A stretch of DNA of 64,000 bases from Vibrio thalassae (GTDB lineage: Bacteria > Pseudomonadota > Gammaproteobacteria > Enterobacterales > Vibrionaceae), in contig NZ_OANU01000045.1 of assembly GCF_900089835.1 (NCBI RefSeq), positions 1 through 64,000 on the forward strand. Direction: 5' to 3'. Of this stretch, positions 55,085 through 63,797 are shown piece after piece; position 1 is the first letter of the stretch, and every line of letters begins with the position of its first letter. A model generated the notes under the pieces. It saw only the letters and a program-made list of their open reading frames with translations. It was not told the DNA's origin and ran no database searches. Both the position numbers and the translations under genes were made by a program.

Positions 55085-55396
55085 TTACTCCAATGTCATC
55101 GCAAGTTGATAAGCCACCGTTCGCTCTTTTTCCTCGCTCACACTGTGGAGGCGTTTTTTGAGTTCACTGGTTGCAACGGACAACGCTTCGTACGCCGCTA
55201 AATGAGTCTGTCTAGCGTGGCGAATTTCAGGCGCTAACCTAGGATCCTTTAAGTAAGGTCTATGGGTATCCAAAAGCTCACGAAGCTGTACGTCGTAGCG
55301 TTTTAGTGCGTGCCAATCTTCCGTTTTTGTCGCGATTTCAATAAGTTTACTTAGGTGTCGGAATCGCTCAGGGGACACCTTATGCTTGATTGCCAA
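55085..55396 (-). CDS. fliT: FliT-like flagellar chaperone, TTG start (lateral)
   Basis: A 103-residue, mainly helical and basic protein with FliT-like size and order directly after fliS. Sequence similarity in this family is weak, so the call rests on position (fliD-fliS-fliT-fliK). FliT chaperones the cap protein FliD. The start is TTG 55396, overlapping the fliS stop by 17 bp, which suggests translational coupling. Confidence 0.7.
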   Translation of the reverse strand: MAIKHKVSPERFRHLSKLIEIATKTEDWHALKRYDVQLRELLDTHRPYLKDPRLAPEIRHARQTHLAAYEALSVATSELKKRLHSVSEEKERTVAYQLAMTLE

Positions 55397-55766
55397 AATT
55401 CAACCATCCTTCTCTGATATTGCCCATCACACGCTCTACACTGGCGAGTTTTTCCACGTCATTGTGGATACTGGCTTGATAGAGTTCGATTTGGCAGAAG
55501 TCATAAAGTTGGTGCAAGTTTTCGGCGATTTCGCCGCCATTTTCATCATCAAGTGCGCTATCGAGGCCGACAAGAATGTTCATACACTTGCTGATACCAT
55601 CACCCTTTTCGGCTAAGCGCCCTGCGCCTATATGACCGCGCACACGTTCTATCTCATTAAGTAAACCGTCGATCAGCATCACCACTAGTTGATGTGGGTT
55701 TGCGGCGGCGGCTTGGGCATCTAAATCGACCTGCTGATATGAGTCGTAGCCTGAATCCATTAGCAT
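55380..55766 (-). CDS. fliS: Flagellin export chaperone FliS (lateral)
   Basis: The 128-residue protein has the FliS pattern: YDSYQQVDLDAQAAAANPHQLVVMLIDGLLNEIERVRGHIGAG and a four-helix C-terminus (DFCQIELYQASIHNDVEKLASVERVMGNIREGW). It binds the flagellin C-terminus and delivers it to FlhA. ATG 55766 has AGGAG 9 bases upstream. It lies between fliD and fliT. Confidence 0.92.
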   Translation of the reverse strand: MLMDSGYDSYQQVDLDAQAAAANPHQLVVMLIDGLLNEIERVRGHIGAGRLAEKGDGISKCMNILVGLDSALDDENGGEIAENLHQLYDFCQIELYQASIHNDVEKLASVERVMGNIREGWLNFGNQA

Positions 55767-55784
55767 AATTTTGTACTCCTAGCC

Positions 55785-57122
55785 CTAACCAAACATGCTC
55801 ATGGTTTGGTTCATTTGTGTCATTAAAGTGTTCATTTGAGTGAATTGTTTGAGGTAGCGGCTGTACGCCATGTCGTACTTGCGCTCTAACGTTGCTTGTT
55901 TGTCGTCAATGCGCGAAATGTTCTGTTGTAGGGAGTCTTTACGGGTTTTGAAAAGACCGGTTGTCGACTTCAAAAATGGGTCAACCATGGTGTCGATGGA
56001 ATCCAGAAGATTACCGTCGCCGTTAAACATGGCTTCTAGCGCGGCACTGTTATTTTTCTGCGCCTCTTCGAACTTGGTGGCATCCAGTGTCATCTTGCCG
56101 CTGCGATCAATCTCAATACCTACTTCACTTAGGCGCATTCCGTTGTATTCACCACGAATGATGCTGGTGAGTTGGCTTTCAATAGAGCGAAGTGTTGGGT
56201 CACTCGCTAACACGCCACGTGCTTTATCTTCCCCGCCGATACCAGTGTATTCATCCATGGTAGACATCAGAGTGTTGTAAGCGTCAATGAAGGCGTTAAC
56301 TTGTTCTTTTGTCGCTTCATCATCGGCACCAATAGTCAGCGTAAGCGGTTGCTCTCCCGAGACCTGCGCCTTGCTGACCGTCAGGTCAACACCATCAATA
56401 ACGCCAGTAAAGGTATTGCTACTGTTGGTCAGTTTTAGGCCGCTACCCTCAGCGCCTAGCCAAATGACGGCATCTTGCGGTGTACTGATGTTGCTGGTGT
56501 TAGTAAAGGCATCTTCAAACCAGGATGCCCCAGTGCCTGAAGCTGACACGTTTACGCTATTGGCAACACCCGTTTCAGTACTTGATAACATAAAGTGCGT
56601 CTGGCCATTGGAACGAACCAGAGTGGCATTCACCCCCGGGTTATCAGGGTCATTATTAATAGCGGAAACCAAATCGGCCATGGTTGCTTTGCCATCGCCG
56701 TCGGTATCAACTGTTGATAGATCGAGTGATAGGGTTTTACCGTCAACCGTTAAATCGAGCGTGCCTGTTGTTGGAATCTCAGTGTTGGCATCTAGGTCGG
56801 CTGGCATACCCGTTGAGAGTTGGTGTGCAGTGGCAACTTGTTCCACAAACACCTGATAGCTGCCCGCCATGGCACTGGCATTGGCCGTCGCAGAAAGGAA
56901 ACCTTCTTGTGAAACTGTTGCCGTATTCTTAATGATGTTCGAGCTACTGCTGTTCATGTTGGTTACGGCAGTTCGGAATTCGCGTAATGCCGATTCCACT
57001 TTGCCTAGCGCAGTAATTTGAGCCTGATACTTATCCGCTTGCATTTGATAGCGCTGCTGAAATGGCTGCACATCATAAGTGGCAAGGTTGGTCGCCATAG
57101 TGATTGGGTCAAACGAACTCAT
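55785..57122 (-). CDS. fliD: Flagellar filament cap protein FliD (HAP2, lateral)
   Basis: The 445-residue protein starts MSSFDPITMATNLATYDVQPFQQRYQMQADKYQAQITALGKVESALREFR and ends KQFTQMNTLMTQMNQTMSMFG, as in HAP2. It caps the filament and adds flagellin. ATG 57122 follows AGGAGCACTCC; a longer in-frame start at 57173 is rejected. First gene of the fliD-S-T-K-L-A-motA-motB operon. Confidence 0.93.
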   Translation of the reverse strand: MSSFDPITMATNLATYDVQPFQQRYQMQADKYQAQITALGKVESALREFRTAVTNMNSSSSNIIKNTATVSQEGFLSATANASAMAGSYQVFVEQVATAHQLSTGMPADLDANTEIPTTGTLDLTVDGKTLSLDLSTVDTDGDGKATMADLVSAINNDPDNPGVNATLVRSNGQTHFMLSSTETGVANSVNVSASGTGASWFEDAFTNTSNISTPQDAVIWLGAEGSGLKLTNSSNTFTGVIDGVDLTVSKAQVSGEQPLTLTIGADDEATKEQVNAFIDAYNTLMSTMDEYTGIGGEDKARGVLASDPTLRSIESQLTSIIRGEYNGMRLSEVGIEIDRSGKMTLDATKFEEAQKNNSAALEAMFNGDGNLLDSIDTMVDPFLKSTTGLFKTRKDSLQQNISRIDDKQATLERKYDMAYSRYLKQFTQMNTLMTQMNQTMSMFG

Positions 57123-57193
57123 TGGAGTGCTCCTTAGTTTTGCTGCTCGCCGTGCAATAGGGATGGACAGCACAGTATTCTTAGTGGGTTAAA

Positions 57194-57209
57194 TCAAGAT
57201 GTATGCCAT
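57194..57209 (-). promoter_or_regulatory. Candidate sigma-54 promoter of the fliD operon
   Basis: On the minus strand TGGCAT, five bases, TTGA (complement at 57203-57208 and 57194-57197) resembles the flgB promoter TGGCAC-N5-TTGT. It is 70-85 bp before the fliD ATG. Confidence 0.5.
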
Positions 57210-57447
57210 GATTTAAAACATTAAAATTCAATTGGTTAGACTAGTTTTATTTCGTGGGCGGAAGCGCTGTTTCCATTGTGCTAGTTCCGCTTTTCCACCA
57301 GTAAACTGCCTATTACTCAGAGGGTTAAGGCGGCTTGATGGTGAGAGGTATTAATCGCTGGTGATAAGATAAGTGGCAATATGAGATCTGGGTTCAGAGT
57401 TGGTTCTGTTCTCATCTCTTTACATCCCATCAAGCACCACCTAGTAA

Positions 57448-57472
57448 TGAAAAAACCTCCCGAAGGAGGCTA
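57448..57472 (-). terminator. Terminator of lafA
   Basis: On the minus strand GCCTCC-TTCG-GGAGGT (57456-57469) with a TTCG tetraloop is followed by a run of six T. It lies about 110 bp after the lafA stop. Confidence 0.85.
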
Positions 57473-57579
57473 AAAGGACGGATGAATAGTTAACGAAGGA
57501 AAATTCATCATATCCAAAAATAACCGATGCGGTTGGCTGGTAGCGATCACCGCACCAATTATTAAGGATGCTTGCTTTA

Positions 57580-58446
57580 TTAGCGAAGTAGTGACATCGC
57601 CATACCAGGTAGCTGGTTAGTTTGCGATAGAACTGTTGTACCCGCTTGCATTAGCATTTGGTTCTTCGTCATGTTTGAAGACTCAACCGCGAAGTCAGCG
57701 TCAGTGATACGACCTTTCGCAGCCGATGTGTTCTCAACCATGTTGCCAAGGTTAACGATAGTGTGCTCTAGACGGTTGATGTTCGCACCAAAGCTTGAGC
57801 GTGTAGTACCGATATCAGCAAGAAGACCTGCGTCACCTGTTGCACCTGTTAGAGTAGTAAGTGCAGTTTGAGCACCAGCTTCTGTCGAGATATCACCTAG
57901 AGCAAAGCCACCAGCTGCACCGATTGCTGTGTTTAGCGCTGTGATGTCTGTAGATACGTCAACTGCTAGTTGCTCACCAGCATTAGTACCGATTTGTAGG
58001 TTAACTGCACCCGCAGCGAAACCAGTCGTGTTAAACAGCTTTTGACCACCGAAGTTAGTTGAATCCATGATGTTCACTAGCTCTTCGTTAAGCTGTTGGA
58101 ATTCTTTGTTCAGTGCAGTTTTGTCAGCAGTAGAAGCAGAACCGTTTGATGCTTGAGTTGCTAGGTCGTTCATGCGGTAAACGATGTTTGTCATCTCGTC
58201 CATCGCACCTTCAGCAGTTTGCATCATTGAGATACCGTCTTGTGCATTACGCATTGCAACGTTCATACCGCGAGTTTGAGATTCTAAACGAGTAGAGATT
58301 TGAAGACCTGCTGCATCATCTGCTGCAGAGTTAATGCGGTAACCTGTGCTCAAACGCTCCATTGCTGTGTTTAGCAGACCGTTTGTGTTGTTCAGAGTGT
58401 TTTGTGTAACTAGCGAAGCGTAGTTAGTGTGCATCGATAAAGCCAT
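57580..58446 (-). CDS. lafA: Lateral flagellin LafA
   Basis: The 288-residue flagellin has the conserved N-terminal D0/D1 ([16 protein letters not shown], then [32 protein letters not shown]) and C-terminal ([44 protein letters not shown]) parts, and a very short variable middle, as in V. parahaemolyticus LafA (about 284 residues). It is the only flagellin gene in the window. ATG 58446 has AGGAGAATGACA upstream. It is probably a single-gene unit, with its own terminator. Confidence 0.95.
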   Translation of the reverse strand: MALSMHTNYASLVTQNTLNNTNGLLNTAMERLSTGYRINSAADDAAGLQISTRLESQTRGMNVAMRNAQDGISMMQTAEGAMDEMTNIVYRMNDLATQASNGSASTADKTALNKEFQQLNEELVNIMDSTNFGGQKLFNTTGFAAGAVNLQIGTNAGEQLAVDVSTDITALNTAIGAAGGFALGDISTEAGAQTALTTLTGATGDAGLLADIGTTRSSFGANINRLEHTIVNLGNMVENTSAAKGRITDADFAVESSNMTKNQMLMQAGTTVLSQTNQLPGMAMSLLR

Positions 58447-58684
58447 TGTCATTCTCCTTGAATCTATATCAATGTGGGACATTCGCCCCGCTCACTAACA
58501 AGAGGCGGTCGGTTAATTTCTAGGATTAATTGGAAAATGAAAAAAACTTGGAAATTATTGATTTTGGGTAGGAAAGTGTGAGGTTTATTCCGAAAAATAG
58601 CGATTTTGTTAGGGAAGTTGGCCTCTCTTTTCTGCTAGAAAGAGTGAAAGGAGAGGCGCCGATGTGGTTTAAATAAGCGCTTGG
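58447..58684. promoter_or_regulatory. lafA promoter region
   Basis: About 240 bp, AT-rich, between the EAL-like gene and lafA. A sigma-28 promoter is expected for lafA, but I could not place a convincing -35/-10 pair. GCCTCTCTTTT near 58622 and AAAGGAGAGGC near 58648-58658 are loosely complementary and may form the 3' hairpin of the flhA operon. Confidence 0.4.
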
Positions 58685-59497
58685 TTAGTACTCATCATTA
58701 CCGGCATCACCGAATGACTTAAATGACATTGAGGTCGGAATATCACTGAAGTAGCCAAAGTAATGACTGGCTCCAAGGCGCTTAAATTGGGTGAGTTCAT
58801 CTTGATTACTGATTCGTCCTGCCACCCAAGCTAACTTATGATTACGACAGAATTTCACCAAAGGTAATAACCGTGTTCGGTCTTGTTTGTTTTCTAACGT
58901 TGCTGCCACTTTGAGCGCATCGGGCTCGAAGGGCAGTAACTGTTCGAACATACCTTGGCTTGGGTCAACGTCGAACCATAATGCGAAAGCTTGCTCTTTG
59001 AGGGTTTCAGTTAATCCATGGACCCGCTCATGCAAAGGGGTGGTCTCACCCAGCTGCAGTGAAGGGATAATATGGTAGAACGCGCCTGCGTGGTATCGAA
59101 TCACTTGTTTGAGAAAGTGCTCACCTGATTCCCACAGTAGGGCATCACTGCTAATAGGCACGACGACATTACTGGTGAGATCTGGGTGAAAGGTCTCTAT
59201 TTGGAATTTGGTTTGGCGTAAGGCGAGATACAAACTGTACAAATCGAGACAAAAGCGCATCGTATCAGAAAGGTCAAACTGGTAGACGCTTTGCTCACTT
59301 TGGCTGCCGAATCGCAACGTTAAATGCTGAAACTCGACTTCCCCGTTTTTGGTGTCGCGAATGGCCTGACAGGCATGGCGAATGTCATTTTGTTCAAAAG
59401 CGTCAAAAATAATCTGGTCGTCTTCCGTAACGACATGCTGCTCCACTAGCTGATGTAGGTAGCGATACAGCGCTTGGTTTGAAGTTAGGTTATCCAA
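58685..59497 (-). CDS. Degenerate EAL-like protein in the lateral flagellar cluster
   Basis: The 270-residue protein has no complete catalytic EAL motif, but the C-terminal half looks like a degraded EAL fold: PDALKVAATLENKQDRTRLLPLVKFCRNHKLAWVAGRISNQDELTQFKRLGASHYFGYF, parallel to the VAEGVET and 'GY.F' region of EAL proteins with key residues replaced. The N-terminal half is of unknown type. It starts at a TTG 8 bp inside the end of flhA, so expression is coupled to the export gate gene. By analogy to YdiV-type degenerate EAL proteins it may regulate flagellar genes or bind a partner rather than cleave c-di-GMP; this is inference. Confidence 0.65.
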   Translation of the reverse strand: MDNLTSNQALYRYLHQLVEQHVVTEDDQIIFDAFEQNDIRHACQAIRDTKNGEVEFQHLTLRFGSQSEQSVYQFDLSDTMRFCLDLYSLYLALRQTKFQIETFHPDLTSNVVVPISSDALLWESGEHFLKQVIRYHAGAFYHIIPSLQLGETTPLHERVHGLTETLKEQAFALWFDVDPSQGMFEQLLPFEPDALKVAATLENKQDRTRLLPLVKFCRNHKLAWVAGRISNQDELTQFKRLGASHYFGYFSDIPTSMSFKSFGDAGNDEY

Positions 59498-61583
59498 GGT
59501 TTCCTACCACGTTTATCTGTTTGTTTTCTGGGATTTCGTTATAAGACAGTACCGCCAATCCTTGCGAGAAGGTGCGGGCATATCGAGCGATCAAAGGTCT
59601 TAGCTGGGGCATGACCAATAAGATGGGCGCAAGCCCTTGTTGCTTAAGCTGCTGTTTTATCAGCGGCAAGTTTTGCTGGAATTGACTTAGGATATTTGGC
59701 TCAATTGGGAAGCTATCTAACATGACGCTGCCATTGGCTTGAGCTTGTTGTAGTGACGTCATCAACATCTGTTCGAGCTCATCAGAAAGTGCGTACACGC
59801 TTAGCTCTTTACGTTGCCCAGCCACAAGGTTTACTAAAGTGCGGCGCAGTGCACAACGCACGTCGGCAGCAATAAGAATAGGGTCCTTAGTATTTTCTGC
59901 TGATTCCAGCATGGTATTGGCAATGGTGCGAATGTCCTTAAGAGGAACCTGATCGAGCAGTAGTTGCCTGTACACCTTTAACTGTTGTGCTGGGTTTAAA
60001 GCTGCACCGAGCGCTTCGGAGAGTTTAGGCGCTTGTTGGGTTAAGCGCAGATTCATTGCATCCACGTCATCGTGAGTAAATAATTCCGCTAGATGCGACT
60101 TCATCACCTTACTAATGTGTGTGGCGATAACGGTGCCATCATCGACGACTTGATAGCCCATATTAAGTGCTTTGGCTTTGTCTTTATGTTCGATCCAAAC
60201 CGCCGGCAAATGATAAGCAGGGTCACTGCCTAAGATACCATCCACTTCGCCATAAGTTTCACCAACAGCGATAGCCATCAGACGATCGGGTTCGATAAAG
60301 CCTTCTTCGATGATTTCACCGTTAAGTGATAAGGTGTACTGGTTAGGTTTAAGACTCAGGTTGTCTCGAATACTTACCTCTGGAACTAAGAAGCCCACTT
60401 GTTCGGAAAGATTTTTACGTACCCCTCGAATACGCTGTGTCAGCGGCGCACCTTGATCTTTATTTACTAGGTGGACCAATCGATAACCCAAGGCTAGCGA
60501 TAAGCTGTGTACATGTGGGATATCATCCCAAGATAGTGGTTGCTCATTGTCTGCTTGCATGGCAGCAGAAATCGCTTCAACTTCATCAAGCTGCGGATCG
60601 TTAACAGGAGCTTTGGATTGACGCCAGCCTGCAAACGCTAGTACACCAGAAAACGTGAAGAAAGCGAGATGTGGCATGCCTGGCACTAGACCAATAATCA
60701 GCATAATGGCAGCAACCGTGTATAAGGTTGCTGGCGTCGCCAATAACTGCTTATGCATGGTATCGGTCATATCGTTATCGCTGTCATTGATGCGAGTAAC
60801 AATGATGGCCGCTGCCGTTGCCAGTAACAGTGATGGAATCTGTGCCACTAAGCCATCACCGATGGTCAGTAGTGCATAGGTCTTGAAAGCTTCAGAAGCG
60901 GGTAAGCCGTGTTCAAACACACCGATACTGATACCGCCGATAATGTTGATAAACAGAATCATTAAACCTGCGATAGCATCGCCACGCACAAACTTAGAGG
61001 CACCATCCATCGAACCGTGGAAATCAGCTTCGTTGGCGACTTCTTTACGTCTTTGTCTTGCCGCTTCTTGATCAATTAGTCCCGCGTTTAAGTCCGCATC
61101 GATTGCCATCTGTTTGCCAGGGAGCGCATCAAGGGTAAAACGAGCTGAGACCTCAGAGATACGTTCACCACCTTTGGTGATGACCACAAAGTTAATGATC
61201 ATCAAGATGATGAAGACCACCATACCTACGACGTAGTTACCACCAATCACGACTTCACCGAAGGCTTGGATAACTTTACCAGCCGCATCTCCACCATTAT
61301 GGCCTTCGAGTAGAACGATACGAGTCGAGGCCACGTTCAAGGTGAGTCGCATAAGCGTGGCGATAAGCAAAATAGTCGGAAAGATGGAAAAGTCGAGCGG
61401 TCTTTTTGCGGTGGTACTGACCAGTAGCACCAAGATAGCCAGAACAATATTGAACGTGAACAGCGCATCGAGTAGCAAAGGTGGCAATGGCAAAATCACC
61501 ATAGCCAAAATCATCAGCAACACGATAGGGATGCCGATATAGCCTTTTCCTGAGCGTCTAAATTGTTTAAGACGATTCAACAT
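59490..61583 (-). CDS. flhA: Flagellar export gate protein FlhA (lateral)
   Basis: The 697-residue protein has eight N-terminal spans (FNIVLAILVLLVSTTAKRPLDFSIFPTILLIATLMRLTLNVASTR) and the FHIPEP motif region DQEAARQRRKEVANEADFHGSMDGASKFVRGDA (about 170-205), then a cytoplasmic domain that docks chaperone-substrate complexes. It is the central export-gate subunit. It starts 33 bp after the flhB stop. Confidence 0.95.
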   Translation of the reverse strand: MLNRLKQFRRSGKGYIGIPIVLLMILAMVILPLPPLLLDALFTFNIVLAILVLLVSTTAKRPLDFSIFPTILLIATLMRLTLNVASTRIVLLEGHNGGDAAGKVIQAFGEVVIGGNYVVGMVVFIILMIINFVVITKGGERISEVSARFTLDALPGKQMAIDADLNAGLIDQEAARQRRKEVANEADFHGSMDGASKFVRGDAIAGLMILFINIIGGISIGVFEHGLPASEAFKTYALLTIGDGLVAQIPSLLLATAAAIIVTRINDSDNDMTDTMHKQLLATPATLYTVAAIMLIIGLVPGMPHLAFFTFSGVLAFAGWRQSKAPVNDPQLDEVEAISAAMQADNEQPLSWDDIPHVHSLSLALGYRLVHLVNKDQGAPLTQRIRGVRKNLSEQVGFLVPEVSIRDNLSLKPNQYTLSLNGEIIEEGFIEPDRLMAIAVGETYGEVDGILGSDPAYHLPAVWIEHKDKAKALNMGYQVVDDGTVIATHISKVMKSHLAELFTHDDVDAMNLRLTQQAPKLSEALGAALNPAQQLKVYRQLLLDQVPLKDIRTIANTMLESAENTKDPILIAADVRCALRRTLVNLVAGQRKELSVYALSDELEQMLMTSLQQAQANGSVMLDSFPIEPNILSQFQQNLPLIKQQLKQQGLAPILLVMPQLRPLIARYARTFSQGLAVLSYNEIPENKQINVVGNLG

Positions 61584-61616
61584 GAGAATTCCTTTGTTAC
61601 TTGTTCTAGTTATCCG

Positions 61617-62744
61617 TTAGTGCTGCAAATGTTTCGGTATGGAAAACACGGGAAGTGGTAGTGGTTTCTCTCCCGAGCCTTGGCGAAATGCCTTTAATTG
61701 CATCACGTAAGTTAAAATATGTGCCACGGCGATATAGAGCTGGCTCGGGATCGCTTGTTCTATGGCCGTGGTGTAGTAGATAGAGCGCGTTAACGGTGGC
61801 GAGTGCAAGATTTCCACCTGATTTTCGCGGGCAATGCGTTGAATGTGCATCGCGGTTTCGTCGATCCCTTTTGCCACCACAAAGGGGGCGTCTGACAAAG
61901 AGGTATCGTATTTTAGAGCTACTGCGTAGTGCGTAGGGTTGGTGATCACCACATCGGCTTTAGGCACGGCTTTGTCGATTTTTCGGCGCGCAAACTGCTG
62001 TTGAATCTGACGAATACGCTGTTTTACTTCCGGGCGACCTTCATTATTTTTGTACTCTTCTTTGAGCTCCTGCTTGGTCATTCTGAGTTGCTTGAGATGC
62101 TCCCAACGTTGGTAAGGAATATCCAGAACGCCGAAAATAAGCAGCGCGACCCCCATCAATAACAAGCCTTCAAATAAGATGGTCATCACCAGAGTAATAC
62201 CTTGAGATAAAGTCAGCTTTTGCATGCCAAGCAGTTGAGAAAAATTGCTATCGAGGTAGCTATATAGCAAAGCAAAAATCACAGAGACTTTGAGGGATGA
62301 TTTCAGAAGCTCAACCAATGAGCGCGTGGAAAACATACGGCCGATACCTGAAATCGGATTGAGTTTGCTCAGCTTTGGCTGAATATTGGCAGGGCGGAAC
62401 ATCCAGCCTCCAAGTATCATGCTACTGCCGATAGCGGCGATAACAATCACCATAAAGAGCGGCAGTAACAACTCAATGATGATGCCAAGGCTTTGCCCCA
62501 ACTGCTCTATCATTTGCTGTGGGCTTTCTAGGTCGTGACGGGTAAGCGCCATATTGAAACGAAATACACCAGAGATATGTTCCCAAATACGGCCGATCTG
62601 GTTGTAAAAGTAGATGGCGACAATGAGAAATAATACCGCTGTCGTGAATTCTTTAGCTCGCGGTATTTGTCCTTCTTGCCTCGCTTTTTTGATTTTCTGG
62701 GGCGAGGCTTTTTCAGTTTTATCTTGGCTGGATTGTTCGCTCAT
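61617..62744 (-). CDS. flhB: Flagellar export switch protein FlhB (lateral)
   Basis: The 375-residue protein has four spans and the cytoplasmic autocleavage motif NPTH (ADVVITNPTHYAVALKYD, about 265). It starts EKTEKASPQKIKKARQEGQIPRAKEFT-like, the usual FlhB N-terminus. Cleavage at NPTH, acted on by FliK, switches export from hook to filament proteins. The start overlaps the fliR stop by four bases. Confidence 0.95.
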   Translation of the reverse strand: MSEQSSQDKTEKASPQKIKKARQEGQIPRAKEFTTAVLFLIVAIYFYNQIGRIWEHISGVFRFNMALTRHDLESPQQMIEQLGQSLGIIIELLLPLFMVIVIAAIGSSMILGGWMFRPANIQPKLSKLNPISGIGRMFSTRSLVELLKSSLKVSVIFALLYSYLDSNFSQLLGMQKLTLSQGITLVMTILFEGLLLMGVALLIFGVLDIPYQRWEHLKQLRMTKQELKEEYKNNEGRPEVKQRIRQIQQQFARRKIDKAVPKADVVITNPTHYAVALKYDTSLSDAPFVVAKGIDETAMHIQRIARENQVEILHSPPLTRSIYYTTAIEQAIPSQLYIAVAHILTYVMQLKAFRQGSGEKPLPLPVFSIPKHLQH

Positions 62745-63517
62745 GCGCCCCCCAGCATAAATAGGTTCAATTGGTTTAATGTTTCATGCACTAACGCAGT
62801 GTAGCGGCTTGGTATGCCGCTGACGGTCAGCAAGACACTAAATAAACCAAGTAACATGGTCATAGGAAAACCCAAGGCATAGACGTTCAAACTAGGCGCT
62901 GCACGGTTCATGACACCAAAACTGATGTTTGCCAGCAACATGGAAACAATGGCAGGTAACGCTAAAGCTAAGGCAGAAGCAAACATCCACCCAAACAAAG
63001 AGACGATATTGTCTAAAGAGGCGATGGTGATGCCAGACCCGACCGGCCACACGACAAAACTTTGCACCAAAATATCGATGACCAGAAGATGGCCCTCAAG
63101 AGAAAGGAACAGCAGCGTACACAGTAATAGGAAAATGCGTCCTAGAATGGCCACAGACAAACCGTTAACCGGGTCGTTCATGATGGCCATACCCAATCCC
63201 ATTTGTAGCGATACGATTTGCCCTAGCATGGTGAAGATGGTGAAAAAAAAGTGCAGTATTAGGCCAAAAAACAGTCCCCACATAGCTTGCTCAAACGCTA
63301 AAAACAGTGACGTCATTGAGAGCAGATCGACAGCAGGCATGGCTGGCATTAGGGGAGCGGTGATCACGACTATCGATAGAGCAAGCAGTGCTCTAATCCA
63401 CACTGGAATTAACGCGTCGCCAAAAAATGGCATGGCCAGAAAGGCAGCCCCAATCCTGAAAAAGGGCCACCATAACTGACCTAACCATTGAGAAATTTCG
63501 GCAAACGTAACTTGCAT
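62741..63517 (-). CDS. fliR: Flagellar export gate protein FliR (lateral)
   Basis: The 258-residue protein has about six spans and fits FliR: WPFFRIGAAFLAMPFFGDALIPVWIRALLALSIVVITAPLMP, LIVAEQ-like EQAMWGLFFGLI, and ALALPAIVSMLLANISFGVMNRAAPSLNVYALGFPMTMLLG. It is part of the FliPQR pore. It overlaps fliQ and flhB by a few bases. Confidence 0.94.
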   Translation of the reverse strand: MQVTFAEISQWLGQLWWPFFRIGAAFLAMPFFGDALIPVWIRALLALSIVVITAPLMPAMPAVDLLSMTSLFLAFEQAMWGLFFGLILHFFFTIFTMLGQIVSLQMGLGMAIMNDPVNGLSVAILGRIFLLLCTLLFLSLEGHLLVIDILVQSFVVWPVGSGITIASLDNIVSLFGWMFASALALALPAIVSMLLANISFGVMNRAAPSLNVYALGFPMTMLLGLFSVLLTVSGIPSRYTALVHETLNQLNLFMLGGA

Positions 63518-63786
63518 CAGCCAATCATCCCGGGAATGTTATGGAATAAGAAATCAAACAGTTCCATGATCTTACGTAGCATCCAATGACCAGCAAAAAT
63601 GACCATCAATAGTGTGGCCAGTAATTTAGGTAAAAAGCTCAGTGTTTGTTCTTGGATTTGTGTTGCGGCTTGAAATACCGCTATCACCAAACCCACCAGC
63701 AATCCCGGTACCACCAATACCATAACGATAAGGATGATGAGCCAAACGGCGTCTGAAAACAGAGTAACAGTCAATTCTGGAGTCAT
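63517..63786 (-). CDS. fliQ: Flagellar export gate protein FliQ (lateral)
   Basis: The 89-residue protein has two spans and the FliQ pattern: AVWLIILIVMVLVVPGLLVGLVIAVFQAATQIQEQTLSFLPKLLATLLMVIFAGHWML. Four copies enter the FliPQR gate. It lies 11 bp after the fliP stop. Confidence 0.95.
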   Translation of the reverse strand: MTPELTVTLFSDAVWLIILIVMVLVVPGLLVGLVIAVFQAATQIQEQTLSFLPKLLATLLMVIFAGHWMLRKIMELFDFLFHNIPGMIG

Positions 63787-63797
63787 GATCTTTGCTC

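Noticed and set aside
58447..58684. Sigma-28 promoter for lafA
   Set aside because: Several AT-rich segments were compared to TAAA-N15-GCCGATAA, but none matched both boxes at proper spacing.
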